Positions 14,273 to 20,384 of a stretch of 20,384 nt of DNA are shown one piece after another. Source of the stretch: a virus; the IMG/VR virus record IMGVR_UViG_3300010148_000169, positions 1-20,384 of that record; one strand, written 5' to 3'. Numbering within the stretch: position 1 is the stretch's first letter; every line of letters starts with the position of its first letter. The notes below the pieces were generated by a model that was given only the letters and a program-made list of their open reading frames with translations, made no database searches and was not told the origin of the DNA. The position numbers and the translations under genes are program-made.

Positions 14273-16143
14273 TGGATCAAAAAAGTTTCTTTCCACCTGA
14301 GTCCGACTGGACACCCCCAGATAGTTTCCCTGATTTAACACAAGCTAAAGAGATAGCTATTGATTTAGAAACTAGAGACCCATTACTCATGACTCATGGT
14401 CCGAGCTGGGCTTGTAAGCAAGGAGAAATAATTGGAGTAGGTATAGCTACAGAAGGTTGGAAAGGTTATTTCCCTGTGGCTCATCATTATGGGGCTAATC
14501 TAGATAGAGGAGTAGTTTATAAATGGTTAGCTAAACAGTTAGAGCATGACAACGATAAAGTATTTCATAACGCACAGTATGATTTAGGGTGGCTTACTTA
14601 TGAGGGCTTTACTGTTAATGGTACTGTACAAGACACTATGATTGCTGCACCTTTATTAAATGAAAATGAAAGGAGATACTCTCTCAATAGTTTAGGCGAA
14701 AGGTTTATGGGTGAATTAAAAGATGAAAAACTTTTAACAGAGGCAGCAGAAGCATTTGGGCTAAACCCTAAATCAGAGATGTATAAATTAGAGCCTAAAT
14801 ATGTTGGCATGTATGGTGAGCAAGACGCTGACCTTACCTACAGGTTATGGCAAAATTTAAAAGAAAAAATAAAAGAAGAAGAGGTTAGTGAAATATATAA
14901 ACTAGAATCATCTTTAATAAGGGTACTTATAGAGATGAGGAGACGTGGTGTAAGAGTCGATTTAGATAAAGCTGATAGAGTTAGTCAGGAGTTAAAGAGT
15001 AAAGAACAAAAGATATTAAGTCAAATAAAAAATTGGTATGGTATTACCCCTGACTTATGGGCAGCAGCATCAGTCGCACAAGTATTTGATAGAGCTGGTT
15101 TAGATTATCCTAGATCACCAAAACTAAATGCACCGAGTTTTACTTCTGCTTGGCTAGAGGCACATGACCATAAATTACCATTAGCGATAGCTAGGGCTAG
15201 AAAATTCAATAAAGCTAGAACTACTTTTATAGATAAAATGATTTTAGACCATGAGGTAGACGGTAGAATACATGGAGAACTACACCCCTTAAGGTCAGAT
15301 GATGGAGGTACAGTCACAGGAAGGTTTAGTTGTAGCAATCCTAACCTACAACAAGTACCAGCTCGTGATCCAGAAATAGGTAGTTTGATAAGAAGTTTAT
15401 TTATACCAGAAGAAGACTGTCACTGGGGTTGTTTTGATTACTCTCAACAAGAGCCTAGACTTACAGTACATTACTCGCTACTTACTAAACAAGAGGGTGC
15501 ACAAGAGGCAGCAGATGCTTACACAGATGATGCAGACTTTCATCAGATAGTAGCAGACATGGCTAATATAAGTCGTAAGGAAGCTAAGAATATAAATCTA
15601 GGTTTGAGTTATGGTATGGGTAAAGATAAACTCATACGTCAATTAGGTATTAGTGAAGAAGAGGGTCAAATACTATTTGATCAGTATCATGAACGAGTAC
15701 CTTTTATCCGTGGTCTACGAGATACTTGTGCTAGGTTAGGGTCAAATAGGGGTTATATAAAGACTATCCTAGGACGTAAGTGTCGCTTTAACCTTTACGA
15801 ACCTATGTCGTATAGGGATACCCCTTACCCCTACGAAAAAGCCCTCGAAACGTATGGAAAAGGGCTTAAAAGGGCTTTTACATATAAAGCTATGAATCGA
15901 CTTATACAAGGGTCAGCAGCAGACATGACTAAAAAAGCTATGTTAGATTTACACAAAGAAGGCATACTCGCACATACTCAAGTGCATGACGAGTTAAATA
16001 TATCTGTTAAAGATAAACAGGAATGTGAAAAAGTCATAGAGGTTATGAGAGACTGTGTAAAAATCAATGTACCTAATAAAGTAGATGCTGAGATAGGTAA
16101 GAGCTGGGGAGAGATAGAAAATTATAAAGATTATTTTAAATGA
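14272..16143 (+). CDS. polA: Family A DNA polymerase with 3'-5' exonuclease (Leu762 type)
   Basis: The 623-residue polymerase has an intact proofreading domain: ExoI D31-x-E33 (AIDLE), ExoII N100 to D104 (NAQYDLGWL) and ExoIII Y181 to D185 (YGEQD). The polymerase domain has motif A DYSQQEPRL from D389, motif B RKEAKNINLGLSYG from R435 to G448, and motif C H572-D573-E574 (QVHDEL). There is no 5'-3' exonuclease domain, as usual for phage enzymes. In motif B the residue matching E. coli Phe762 is Leu443. In viral ecology studies, Phe, Tyr or Leu at this position has been tied to replication speed and lifestyle, with Leu linked to slower or temperate replication. It should copy the phage genome, using any hydroxymethylated precursor made upstream. 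Start overlaps the previous stop; the end overlaps the next start (ATGA). Confidence 0.96.
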   Translation: MDQKSFFPPESDWTPPDSFPDLTQAKEIAIDLETRDPLLMTHGPSWACKQGEIIGVGIATEGWKGYFPVAHHYGANLDRGVVYKWLAKQLEHDNDKVFHNAQYDLGWLTYEGFTVNGTVQDTMIAAPLLNENERRYSLNSLGERFMGELKDEKLLTEAAEAFGLNPKSEMYKLEPKYVGMYGEQDADLTYRLWQNLKEKIKEEEVSEIYKLESSLIRVLIEMRRRGVRVDLDKADRVSQELKSKEQKILSQIKNWYGITPDLWAAASVAQVFDRAGLDYPRSPKLNAPSFTSAWLEAHDHKLPLAIARARKFNKARTTFIDKMILDHEVDGRIHGELHPLRSDDGGTVTGRFSCSNPNLQQVPARDPEIGSLIRSLFIPEEDCHWGCFDYSQQEPRLTVHYSLLTKQEGAQEAADAYTDDADFHQIVADMANISRKEAKNINLGLSYGMGKDKLIRQLGISEEEGQILFDQYHERVPFIRGLRDTCARLGSNRGYIKTILGRKCRFNLYEPMSYRDTPYPYEKALETYGKGLKRAFTYKAMNRLIQGSAADMTKKAMLDLHKEGILAHTQVHDELNISVKDKQECEKVIEVMRDCVKINVPNKVDAEIGKSWGEIENYKDYFK

Positions 16144-16562
16144 AGATAGGTATAACATTTAGTGCTTTTGATTTATTGCACGCAGGACATGTTGCTATGT
16201 TAGAAGAAGCTAAAGGTGTCTGTGACTATTTAATTGTAGGACTACACACTGACCCTAGCGTAGAAAGATCAAATAAAAATAAACCTGTGCAAAGTTTGAT
16301 AGAAAGACAAATACAATTAAAAGGTTGTAGATATGTGGACGAAATAATTTGTTATGAAACAGAGCAAGATTTATTGAACCTACTGAATATGGTAAGGTGG
16401 GATATAAGAATAATAGGGGAGGAATATAAAGAAAAAGCATTTACTGGTTGGACAGAGTTTAATAACTCATGCTCTAATAAAGAAATTTATTATAACTCTA
16501 GACAACATGAATTTTCTAGTACTTCTTTAAGGGAGAATATAACAAATGAAACGGCAAGATAA
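16140..16562 (+). CDS. Cytidylyltransferase-fold nucleotidyltransferase
   Basis: The 140-residue protein has the class of nucleotidyltransferase signature seen in glycerol-3-phosphate cytidylyltransferase. The HxGH motif is H14-A-G-H17 after a GITFSAFDLLH strand, GLHTDPS follows the second strand, and the C-terminal SSTSLRE (126-132) matches the ISSTxIR motif. Such enzymes join CTP or ATP to a phosphorylated alcohol, sugar or cofactor precursor. The acceptor cannot be told. An activated sugar or polyol for the upstream glycosyltransferase is one possibility; tail or surface decoration is another. It overlaps the polymerase stop by four bases (ATGA, 16140-16143) and the next gene by 17. Confidence 0.82.
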   Translation: MKIGITFSAFDLLHAGHVAMLEEAKGVCDYLIVGLHTDPSVERSNKNKPVQSLIERQIQLKGCRYVDEIICYETEQDLLNLLNMVRWDIRIIGEEYKEKAFTGWTEFNNSCSNKEIYYNSRQHEFSSTSLRENITNETAR

Positions 16563-16866
16563 AAAAAGAATGTACTTCAATATCTATATGATATACAAAA
16601 ATTCTGATGCTACTTTAGAGGAGATAGGTATGAAATATAAAATTACAAAACAGAGGGTATGGCAAATAATTCGTATGTGCAGGTTAGGACATAGTGATTA
16701 CTACAAGGGTTTAAGAGTATATAATGAGGTCTGCAAAAAAGTCAAAGAAAGATATCCAGATATACATAATGATGTATTGAGAGGATGGCTCAGGGAAAAT
16801 GGTATACGACTCATAAAAAGTAAAAATGGTTCAGAGATCTCTACATCGAACAACAAGCTTGTCTAG
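16546..16866 (+). CDS. Small HTH protein resembling sigma-70 region 4
   Basis: The 106-residue basic protein has a helix-turn-helix at about residues 23-44 (ATLEEIGMKYKITKQRVWQI). Its spacing and QRVWQI recognition helix resemble sigma factor region 4 or related phage regulators. No regions 1-3 of a sigma factor are present, so it is not a complete sigma. It could be a transcription regulator binding the palindromes found in this window or the host RNA polymerase. The rest of the protein is basic and unassigned. It overlaps the cytidylyltransferase gene by 17 bases and the next gene by up to 41 bases. Confidence 0.75.
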   Translation: MKRQDKKRMYFNIYMIYKNSDATLEEIGMKYKITKQRVWQIIRMCRLGHSDYYKGLRVYNEVCKKVKERYPDIHNDVLRGWLRENGIRLIKSKNGSEISTSNNKLV

Positions 16867-17092
16867 TTCTCCATGTGTGGGTACTTGTTCAGTGACTCAA
16901 TTTGGTACTCGTATATGTAAAGGTTGTGGTCGTACGGAAGAAGAAATAAGAGATTGGAACAGTTATTCAGACACAAAGAAAAAACTTATAGTAATAAATT
17001 GCTGGGCTTTAGGTTACACGCCCAGACAAAAGAGAGATATGATACAAGATGAAGAAATACATTCACGTGAATCAACACAAAATAAAAGCTAA
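16826..17092 (+). CDS. DUF1289-like cysteine-rich small protein
   Basis: The conserved part SPCVGTC (15-21), RICKGCGRTEEEI (29-41) and a Trp two residues on match DUF1289. That family of small proteins has four cysteines, here C17, C21, C31 and C34, that probably bind a metal. Its function is not established. The 88-residue reading from ATG 16826 overlaps the previous gene by 41 bases. TTG 16859, only three codons before the conserved block, would nearly remove the overlap and fits the family's usual short N-terminus. Neither start has a clear Shine-Dalgarno. The C-terminal tail after about residue 70 is not part of the family. Confidence 0.78.
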   Translation: MVQRSLHRTTSLSSSPCVGTCSVTQFGTRICKGCGRTEEEIRDWNSYSDTKKKLIVINCWALGYTPRQKRDMIQDEEIHSRESTQNKS

Positions 17093-17291
17093 TTTGAAAC
17101 ACGGCACTGACGAGCCAGTCATTACTATAAAAGAAGGAAAGAACAATACTTACTGTCACGCAGTTAAAATTTTAGGGGAAAGCACAGTCAGGTATGGGGG
17201 TAATGATAAACCCATCCTGCCCTGTGGTGCTAGAGTTGTGATAGAAACTACAGCAGATATAGAGGTGATAGATGATCAATGTAAGGAATAA
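17049..17291 (+). CDS. Small phage protein of unknown function
   Basis: This 80-residue frame overlaps the DUF1289 gene by 44 bases and the nuclease gene by 20. Its composition is that of a real protein, with a basic N-terminus and a mostly beta-strand body (CHAVKILGESTVRYG, ARVVIETTADIEVID). I do not recognise the family. No good Shine-Dalgarno precedes the ATG, so it may depend on coupling to upstream translation. Confidence 0.65.
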   Translation: MKKYIHVNQHKIKANLKHGTDEPVITIKEGKNNTYCHAVKILGESTVRYGGNDKPILPCGARVVIETTADIEVIDDQCKE

Positions 17292-17679
17292 AGGGGCATC
17301 ATTTGAACGTGATATTGCTAAGAAACTTAACGCTTTCCTTAGTGAGCATAACATTGATTATGTTTGTAAAAGAAACCTTGAACAGTATCAAGAAAAAGAC
17401 AAAGGCGATTTAACTATTCCTCTACACGTTATTGAATGTAAAAGATATAGAGAAGGTAGTTGGTATAAAGATGCATGGTGGAATCAAGTTTTAAAATCTG
17501 CTGACGATCAAATACCTATACTTATATATAAGTTTGATAGACAACCTATAAGAGTCGTTGTACCTATTAATTATATTAATAATAAGTATAAAAATTCTGA
17601 CATAAAATGTGTGATGACTTTTGATCATTGGCTTGATCTACTTGTTAATGTTCTTAAAGAACATGCTATTATCTCGTAG
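17272..17679 (+). CDS. PD-(D/E)XK nuclease, Holliday-junction resolvase-like
   Basis: The 135-residue protein starts with NKGASFERDIAKKL (6-19), the N-terminal helix with catalytic-site Glu (E12) typical of small phage resolvase-like and VRR/PDDEXK nucleases. KGDLTIP (D46) and VIECKRY (E55, K57) follow, giving a complete E-D-ExK active site. It probably cleaves branched DNA formed during replication and packaging; a structure-specific role is inferred from size and family. GAGGTG (17262-17267) precedes the ATG. It ends the long operon that begins at 10134; a 52-base gap follows. Confidence 0.82.
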   Translation: MINVRNKGASFERDIAKKLNAFLSEHNIDYVCKRNLEQYQEKDKGDLTIPLHVIECKRYREGSWYKDAWWNQVLKSADDQIPILIYKFDRQPIRVVVPINYINNKYKNSDIKCVMTFDHWLDLLVNVLKEHAIIS

Positions 17680-17720
17680 TCATTAGCTTATAGTACCCCT
17701 AACTTTTAACTTTTATTAAA

Positions 17721-17731
17721 AGGAGGTAATT
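17721..17731 (+). promoter_or_regulatory. Strong Shine-Dalgarno of the DUF932 gene
   Basis: AGGAGG at 17721-17726, five bases before the ATG at 17732, is the full consensus. It is the best site ahead of a large gene here; most genes show partial or no Shine-Dalgarno. High translation of the DUF932 protein is expected. Confidence 0.8.
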
Positions 17732-18760
17732 ATGGCACATGCCGTAGAAACAATGGCTTATGCTGGGGAAGTTCCCTGGCACGGATTAGGTGTTAAGGTT
17801 GAAGATAACCTTACCCCTGATGAAATGCTAGTTGCTGCTGGACTTGATTGGACAGTAAGTAAAAGGCATTTATTCACACACTCTGAGCCAAGCGTAGATA
17901 ATAGTAAAGAGGTTATACCTGTTAATGATTATTACGTTCTAGTAAGAGATAGTGATAACAAAACCTTTGGTCCTTGTGGTCCAAAGTTTGTACCGTCACA
18001 AAATGCTGACGCTTTTAAATTTTTTGAGAAATTTACTAGCGTAGGCGATATGTCGATGGATACAGCTGGTGCCTTAAAAGGTGGTGAACAAGTCTGGGGC
18101 TTAGCTAAAATCAATGATGGTTTTACGCTTCCTGGAGATGACAGAGTACTAGGTTATTTACTAGTTTCTGTATCTCATAAGTGGGGCAAAGCTAACGAGA
18201 TTAGGTTTACACCTATTAGGGTAGTTTGTAACAACACTCTTACCTATGCTTTAGCAGATAAGACTAGACCTTCATTTAAGATGCCTCATTTAACGGCTCT
18301 TGATGCGGATGTATTTAAGTCTGCAGAGGAAGCACTAGGTATCGCTGGTGATCGTATGAAAGACTTTAAAGAGTCTGCCGAGTTCTTAAGTTCTAAGAAC
18401 TATACGTCACAAAATGTAGTATCATATATATCTGAGCTATTTCAACCAGAATTATTGGAACAGCAAAAGAATATGGAGCAAATGAGTGATATAAAAGCTA
18501 TAGCAACACGTCAATCAATGGTTGATGAGTTTAAGCGTGTACCAGCAATGGTACATCAAGCTTTAGAAGAACAGCCAGGAGCTAACCTCAAGTCCTCTAA
18601 GGGTACTTGGTGGGGTGCTGCTAATGCTGTCACTTTTATAGTTGATCATAAGTGGGGTCATGACAGGGACGCAGCATTACATAATGCGTGGTTCGGTGGT
18701 CGTGCATCACTTAAGCAGAAAGCTATATCAAAAGCTCTGGAGTATGCCAAAGCTGCATAA
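17732..18760 (+). CDS. DUF932 phage/plasmid-like protein
   Basis: The 342-residue protein matches the DUF932 (phage/plasmid-like, TIGR03299) family. The N-terminal block is VPWHGLGVKV (14-23), followed by VNDYYVLVRD, a PKFVPSQNADAFKFF region and RVVCNNTL (163-170). The C-terminus contains TWWGAANAVTFIVDHKWG. Members occur widely in phages and plasmids; no activity is established to my knowledge. The full-consensus Shine-Dalgarno and separate upstream gap suggest an abundant, separately controlled protein. Its stop overlaps the next ATG (TAATG). Confidence 0.9.
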   Translation: MAHAVETMAYAGEVPWHGLGVKVEDNLTPDEMLVAAGLDWTVSKRHLFTHSEPSVDNSKEVIPVNDYYVLVRDSDNKTFGPCGPKFVPSQNADAFKFFEKFTSVGDMSMDTAGALKGGEQVWGLAKINDGFTLPGDDRVLGYLLVSVSHKWGKANEIRFTPIRVVCNNTLTYALADKTRPSFKMPHLTALDADVFKSAEEALGIAGDRMKDFKESAEFLSSKNYTSQNVVSYISELFQPELLEQQKNMEQMSDIKAIATRQSMVDEFKRVPAMVHQALEEQPGANLKSSKGTWWGAANAVTFIVDHKWGHDRDAALHNAWFGGRASLKQKAISKALEYAKAA

Positions 18761-19050
18761 TGGCTATGACTTTCGACGAGATGTCTGAGCTAACTGAAGA
18801 GTTAGCTCGGCTTCTTGTCGAAGAGTCAAAACACATATCAGAAAATATAGAAGCACCAGATAGCGTGGTGCCTGCAGCATTTTTATTTGCTGCTGTTCAA
18901 TCAGCTATAGATTTTTTTGAAACCACTGTACCAAGTGGTCATGTATTTGAAGAAGATAATTTAAGAGAGGTGATGCATTCCGCAATGGATCTTGCTTTGA
19001 GTTATCATTTCGGAACTGATTTTAGAGACGAAGAAGACAGTCTTCACTAA
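18760..19050 (+). CDS. Small acidic all-helical protein, unknown
   Basis: The 96-residue protein is strongly acidic, with a Glu-rich N-terminal helix, a hydrophobic Ala/Phe-rich central helix (VVPAAFLFAAVQSAIDFF, 36-53) and an acidic C-terminus ending DEEDS. I do not recognise the family. The central stretch includes charged and polar residues, so it is more likely a buried helix than a membrane span. It starts in TAATG overlap with the DUF932 gene and so is probably made in proportion to it, as a partner or a small accessory protein. Confidence 0.75.
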   Translation: MAMTFDEMSELTEELARLLVEESKHISENIEAPDSVVPAAFLFAAVQSAIDFFETTVPSGHVFEEDNLREVMHSAMDLALSYHFGTDFRDEEDSLH

Positions 19051-19130
19051 AATTTTTTTAACAAGAATTTTACATTATCCTTTACTTTTAACTTATTGTT
19101 ATATATGCTTAGCTTTTATTTTAAGTAATT
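19051..19130. promoter_or_regulatory. A+T-rich gap before the pre-terminase genes
   Basis: This 80-base gap contains a run of seven T at 19053-19059, then TTATCCTTTACT (19075-19086). The latter also occurs exactly at 4835-4846 in the divergent control region. It is followed by TATATA-like sequence near 19099-19106, so a promoter is plausible. The exact boxes cannot be fixed. Confidence 0.35.
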
Positions 19131-19691
19131 ATGTTAGACGAAGAAGCTATAGTATTTGTTCTAGATACACCACTAAGTAATACTTATAAAAGAGTAGTAC
19201 GTGTGAACAGTGTAAAGTCAGGTAGAATTAGAGGTGGCTCACTTATATTAGGTGACCCTAATAAATTTGCCTATCCTTCATGGTTTACTGTGGAACATCT
19301 AGATAAAATTATTGAGTGCCATAACTTGAAAAAGTTTAAGTACAAAGATAAACAAGACGCATGCAGAAAACTCTATAAATTACTTCTACCACTGGCTAAA
19401 GAGCCTAATGACTCTGACTTTGACCCACACTCTGTAGCGTTTCACTCAAACGTAGTAAAGAAACCTACGTTTAGGAAACCTGTGCAGAAGAAAGTGGTTC
19501 GTGTGTCAAGCATTAACATGGAGAGTAAGGTGAAAGCTACTGATAAAGTTCCTTCATCTGATAAAAATAAAACCAGACAACTTTATTACACTGGTGAACT
19601 AACCGTTGCTGAGTTGTTAGAAAAACACAGTGATCTAAAACTAGGTGATATAAAGTATGACGTAAAATCCAAATACGCAGAAGAGGTGTAA
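19131..19691 (+). CDS. Phage protein of unknown function
   Basis: The 186-residue protein starts at ATG 19131 after an 80-base A+T-rich gap and has no clear Shine-Dalgarno. The N-terminal third looks like a small beta-rich fold (VFVLDTPLSNTYKRVVRV, GRIRGGSLIL). The middle is basic with Lys-Pro repeats (about 105-120) and likely flexible. The C-terminus, LYYTGELTVAELLEKHSDLKLGDIKYDV, has a helical-hairpin look. I do not recognise the family. Only one base separates its stop from the next ATG, so the pair is an operon running toward the terminase gene. Confidence 0.72.
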   Translation: MLDEEAIVFVLDTPLSNTYKRVVRVNSVKSGRIRGGSLILGDPNKFAYPSWFTVEHLDKIIECHNLKKFKYKDKQDACRKLYKLLLPLAKEPNDSDFDPHSVAFHSNVVKKPTFRKPVQKKVVRVSSINMESKVKATDKVPSSDKNKTRQLYYTGELTVAELLEKHSDLKLGDIKYDVKSKYAEEV

Positions 19692-19692
19692 T

Positions 19693-20022
19693 ATGGCTAG
19701 AGCGATGTCTCTAAAAGGTAAAGTAGCAACCTTTAAACAGCTGCAAAATATAATTAAAAAGGGTAGAGAGAACGAGTATAATCGACAACTCGATGAAACT
19801 AAACTCAAACCTTTCTTAATTAAAGAGCTAGAAAAAATGCACATGGATATTAATGAGGTTAAGTTTCCTATGACTGCCCTTATGATACATGAGCATGCTC
19901 AAGGTGAAAAAGTTGCTCCACATATTAGAGCGTCAATATATATTCCTGGAACAGGTCAGGAAAGAACTATTATTGATGTTGACTGGAACAGCTGGGAAAA
20001 ACTTGACATAGTTGAGGCATAG
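19693..20022 (+). CDS. Small phage protein of unknown function
   Basis: The 109-residue protein has a basic N-terminal half (about 1-50) and a C-terminal beta-rich segment with VAPHIRASIYIPGTGQERTIIDVDW. I recognise no family. It sits one base after the previous stop, and its own stop lies one base before the ATG at 20024 of the next gene, so the three small genes are a tight unit. Confidence 0.72.
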   Translation: MARAMSLKGKVATFKQLQNIIKKGRENEYNRQLDETKLKPFLIKELEKMHMDINEVKFPMTALMIHEHAQGEKVAPHIRASIYIPGTGQERTIIDVDWNSWEKLDIVEA

Positions 20023-20023
20023 T

Positions 20024-20260
20024 ATGGACTTTGAAAAGAATGTACCCATACCTGAAAATTATGATGGTCCGAGAAATAACAAGTATAATTACCATAAGAT
20101 GGACATTGGTGACAGTTATGCAGTTGTTTTTGAGCCAACACTAGTTCAAAAAATGAGAGTGGCTTTAAGTCAATACTGTAGAAGAAACGATAAAAAGTTT
20201 ACCACCAGAAAAGTATTTGAAGATGGTATGACACAGTTTAGAGTATGGCGGATAAGCTAA
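20024..20260 (+). CDS. Small phage protein of unknown function
   Basis: I place the start at ATG 20024, one base after the previous stop. GAGG at 20014-20017 gives a Shine-Dalgarno at suitable distance. An in-frame TTG at 20012 lacks such a site and would overlap the previous gene. The 78-residue product begins MDFEKNVPIPENYDGP and ends FRVWRIS, with a pattern (QYCRRNDKKFTTRKV) suggesting a nucleic-acid-binding basic helix. No family is recognised. It overlaps the terminase small subunit start by 16 bases. Confidence 0.7.
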   Translation: MDFEKNVPIPENYDGPRNNKYNYHKMDIGDSYAVVFEPTLVQKMRVALSQYCRRNDKKFTTRKVFEDGMTQFRVWRIS

Positions 20261-20384
20261 CACCAAAACAAGAAAAGTTTGCTCAAAATGTCGCTAAAGG
20301 CATGAGTAAAAAAGATGCTGCAAAACACGCTGGGTATAGCGAGAAGAATGCAGGGAAAGCTGGTACAGTGCTAACGAGTAAAGA
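20245..20384 (+). CDS. terS: Terminase small subunit, N-terminus (3' partial)
   Basis: The frame from ATG 20245 is open to the window end. It encodes MADKLTPKQEKFAQNVAKGM, then SKKDAAKHAGYSEKNAGKAG. The sequence LTPKQEKFAxxxxxGxxxxxAAxxAGYS is the classical DNA-binding helix-turn-helix start of Terminase_2-type small terminase subunits, which recognise phage DNA for packaging. About 46 residues are visible; the full protein usually has 130-200. Its placement directly after replication genes suggests that the packaging and capsid module follows to the right. The large virion protein at the left edge would then close the circle. The start overlaps the previous gene by 16 bases. Confidence 0.85.
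   Translation, partial: MADKLTPKQEKFAQNVAKGMSKKDAAKHAGYSEKNAGKAGTVLTSK

Noticed and set aside
19033-19059. GAAGAC-A-GTCTTC followed by seven T as an intrinsic terminator
   Set aside because: The stem is short, the T-run begins eight bases after it, and no G+C-rich base is present; it is too weak to call.
20012-20023. TTG at 20012 as the start of the small gene before terS
   Set aside because: ATG 20024 has GAGG at good spacing and follows the previous stop by one base; the TTG has no such site.

Overview
The window reads as part of an A+T-rich tailed-phage genome, most likely from a marine or other aquatic phage. This rests on gene content, not on any database match. Nearly all genes lie on the + strand in tightly packed, overlapping runs. 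They encode a family A DNA polymerase, an archaeo-eukaryotic-type primase, UvrD-like and SNF2-like helicases, PD-(D/E)XK nucleases and a thymidylate-synthase homologue. A large virion-type protein lies at the left edge and a small terminase subunit starts at the right edge. No tRNA, rRNA, integrase, transposase or CRISPR array was seen.

Layout. (1) 2-3226: 3' part of a very long protein, probably an internal or ejection virion protein and the end of the late module. (2) 3223-4674 (-): a lone minus-strand SNF2-family helicase that meets the virion gene tail to tail, with the two stop codons overlapping. (3) 4675-4978: the only sizeable non-coding gap. It is a divergent control region with repeated CTAATAGG boxes and nested inverted repeats. 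(4) 4979-7012: AlkB-like dioxygenase, a coiled-coil protein of unknown function and a candidate ssDNA-binding protein. (5) 7081-10088: primase and UvrD-like helicase. (6) 10134-13265: a compact four-gene cassette that looks like a thymine-hypermodification pathway: a small conserved phage protein, an aGPT-PPlase/ADDT-type protein, a TET-associated-type glycosyltransferase and a TS-like (dUMP hydroxymethylase-like) enzyme. (7) 13278-17679: RecB-like nuclease, Nmad1/DUF1599-like protein, PolA, cytidylyltransferase-fold protein, sigma-region-4-like HTH protein, DUF1289 protein, small unknown and resolvase-like nuclease. (8) 17732-19050: DUF932 protein behind a strong Shine-Dalgarno, plus a small acidic partner. 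(9) 19131-20384: three small unknowns leading into the small terminase subunit.

How it may work together. Primase, UvrD-like helicase, PolA, candidate SSB and nucleases form a replication and recombination set without a DnaB or T7 gp4-type helicase in view. The TS-like enzyme could make a 5-hydroxymethyl pyrimidine deoxynucleotide that PolA incorporates. The aGPT-PPlase-family protein and the glycosyltransferase could then decorate the base after incorporation, probably to resist host restriction. The chemistry is inferred from families; no modified base can be read from DNA sequence. The gaps between operons carry short inverted repeats that are candidate operators.
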